Shown here: positions 14,801-15,399 of the stretch, piece after piece | Layout: the number at the start of each line of letters is the position of its first letter | Position numbering within the stretch: the stretch's first letter is position 1 | Assembly (NCBI GenBank): GCA_044339595.1 | Contig: JBIIVF010000050.1 | Span: forward strand, 1 to 15,399 | Length of the DNA stretch: 15,399 nt | Reading direction: 5' to 3' | Source of the DNA: CAZTGZ01 sp044339595 | GTDB lineage: Bacteria > Bacteroidota > Bacteroidia > NS11-12g > UBA9320 | Position numbers and translations under genes: made by a program | Notes under the pieces: model-generated | Database searches by the model: none | What the model was told of the DNA's origin: nothing | What the model saw: the letters and a program-made list of their open reading frames with translations, nothing else

Positions 14801-15399
14801 CTTTAGAATCGTAAAAGTACCTGTGATCAAATGGATTGGCTTTAAGCCTTTATGTTGGGATGATGGGTTGGTGAGCTTGAATACATTGAGCAAAGTAGAT
14901 CCTGTGGATGGTATGTGGAGGAGTATGGATACGCTTGGATATACCCGAATGCCAACGGGTTCTATCAGTGGCGATACGTTAGATACCCGCAAAACAGATC
15001 CATTGGGTAAGACCTATTACATGCGTTACTTGCATACAGCGAGCGGATGTCCGGTTTGGAAGGATACTACTTTGATTATCAATCCGCTGCCAAAAGTAAA
15101 TCCAACACCAGTGCCTGCCTTGGTATGTGAGAGTGAAGCACCGATTACTTTGAGTGCCACCCCATCGGGCGGCACGTGGAGTTCACCGCAAGCAGGCGTG
15201 GTCAGTGCAGGCAGGTTCTCTCCGGCCACTTCACCTACCGGCGTACCGTTAAAAATGATATACCGATATACCGATCCGGTAACGGGTTGTTCGGGTTCTG
15301 ATTCTATTACCTCGATGGTAGAAGCCTTGGCGGAAGTAGAAATACTGACAGCTGATTTGGATACATGCCGCAGTCCGCTGATGAGCAAGTTGGTATCTG
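11802..15399 (+). CDS. Giant modular secreted surface protein (PKD/Ig-like repeats), 5' part
   Basis: An open frame from ATG 11802 runs without a stop to the window edge: at least 1199 codons, C-terminus not seen. It begins with a signal peptide (hydrophobic core GLAAVFLLVFLGI at 21-33, cleavage near ASA/T at residue 39); an internal ATG at 11850 is an alternative start. The mature N-terminus THVMGADITYRC introduces a Cys-rich domain of about 200 residues with several CC pairs, resembling the first domain of Bacteroidota proteins that end in a gliding-motility-associated C-terminal domain. A proline run lies at 359-368. From about residue 548, modules of about 90 residues repeat; heads of the type GPD-x-x-x-C occur near 548, 633, 726, 818, 908, 1014 and 1103. 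Module ends have the form C-x(3-5)-D-T/S-x(4-5)-V-x-P. I infer a T9SS-exported adhesin or surface filament. It lies 19 bp after the previous gene. Confidence 0.85.
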   Translation, partial: MTKHVLNIMETIKSKFMKSMGLAAVFLLVFLGISDRASATHVMGADITYRCISNLKFEITVKYYRSCKGVPFSNPSSETSVRCVSGSGSASMSLNLKTIRDVTPVCSKEPSRCNPKNTWGTGEGIEEHEYVTTIDFNQSTYSALRACCKVRIQTGQCCRNSDITTGAANANFYTFAELDLCKAPCNTSPSLTSEPMGFLCCNQPFFFNNGASDTSNFDSLSYSFVSPLSGANSNIGYSGSYSKDAPFAAYWPGTLKYPYANANANPPIGITLDAESGDMIFTPTKCDEITVAVLQVNEWRKDSTGKWEIIGITRRDMQFITKTCPSNNPPIINGPYAYKTCAGERICFNITTDDKVFTPPPPLPKPPPDTVRVSWNRGIPGATFEVIDKTALHQTGKFCWTPLENQASDLPYQFTVTGRDDACPLNAVTVRSFRVTVKPRALAERNVDTLPCGIYSVESKPAENFRGTPSYVWQLLDKDGLIVFDKKTAYFQSTGAFLSSKQFDTIRFRKGGTYIIQHTINNKPNDCPKTYYDTLIVPPLMDVTMAFGPDTFVCAGTTLRLQTQVVNGIPPIKYQWGTPIQQNPADTLPYKDLQVPGWQTDTSLSVIITDKNKCQSWDTIKIYLKPNPYVNIGPDLRICTYDSVLIIPNDSLAYWDDPRDTAEYRIRQGDTLWYEWTRDGNPISTERDMRTSLKGVYTLKVVDSLGCSAIDTMILHVNDTVTAFAGPDQVLCWNDSLTLTAMGLDTFGNGKSGTYRWWDVSSNAPGRINKGTGQILKFPIKVTTDFQLELYVKEDTTTCYHSDLMNVKVNALPVLTLPKDQSVCCDAGDIKLNLLSPTPAPSGGNWYCTKLPSSVVFGNTFATASVCDPNNKTSWFVTYQYTDPTTTCTNRDSMRIVVNPLPRVTLKEGYYCQDLQKTKLIKHVLQPGNPNLGTQEWKCVDCRGYKESDLIKNVGSPLFPDYELNFDLTTMNLGAKNEDTLFLEFSFIDGSGCRNRDTTFFRIVKVPVIKWIGFKPLCWDDGLVSLNTLSKVDPVDGMWRSMDTLGYTRMPTGSISGDTLDTRKTDPLGKTYYMRYLHTASGCPVWKDTTLIINPLPKVNPTPVPALVCESEAPITLSATPSGGTWSSPQAGVVSAGRFSPATSPTGVPLKMIYRYTDPVTGCSGSDSITSMVEALAEVEILTADLDTCRSPLMSKLVS

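Noticed and set aside
12575..15388. Several minus-strand open frames of 60-120 codons opposite the giant gene
   Set aside because: They are antisense shadows of one continuous, repeat-structured plus-strand frame with a signal peptide; none has recognisable domains.

Overview
The window looks like a chromosomal segment from a member of the Bacteroidota. Four lines of evidence agree. One gene carries a type IX secretion (T9SS) type A C-terminal sorting domain. A very large surface protein starts with the T-H-V-M-G-A-D-I-T-Y type of N-terminus found in Bacteroidota gliding/adhesin-like proteins. There are PorT-like outer-membrane barrels, and leaders lack Shine-Dalgarno sites but contain TAnnTTTG promoter boxes. 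I cannot place it below phylum. No tRNA, rRNA, CRISPR array, insertion sequence or prophage gene is visible.

Left half (1-8183), mostly housekeeping. The 3' part of a MscS-type mechanosensitive channel gene (+) converges with, and overlaps, a minus-strand pair: RNase HII (rnhB) followed by a small outer-membrane barrel, joined by an ATGA overlap. A 236-bp gap with degenerate TTCATCG-type repeats leads to a SAM-dependent methyltransferase (+). Its end lies 3 bp from the end of an ftsE-type ABC ATPase gene (-). After a 287-bp gap holding telomere-like ACCCTAAA repeats comes a minus-strand cluster read right to left: an M49 (dipeptidyl-peptidase III family) lipoprotein, a 45-residue single-span membrane protein, and uracil-DNA glycosylase (ung), whose start lies inside the small gene. 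Upstream of the M49 gene is a 131-bp nested inverted-repeat element (6929-7059). Beyond it lies an LDH2/MDH2-type NAD(P)-dependent dehydrogenase gene (-).

Right half (8184-15399), the accessory part. A divergent 142-bp region feeds a compact plus-strand operon of four genes: an ECF sigma factor; a 467-residue protein with a short cytoplasmic N-terminus, one inner-membrane span, a long charged and proline-containing linker and a C-terminal outer-membrane-barrel-like domain; a T9SS-exported protein with a calcium-loop-like motif; and a giant modular surface protein. The last is open for 1199 codons to the window edge, with a Cys-rich N-terminal domain followed by about seven PKD/Ig-like modules of roughly 90 residues. 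Junctions are 23 bp, a 1-bp overlap and 19 bp, so co-transcription is likely.

The most interesting hypothesis is that the sigma factor and the envelope-spanning protein form a signalling pair controlling, or sensing, the two exported surface proteins encoded downstream. The gene order and domain layout are visible in the sequence; the signalling role is inference.
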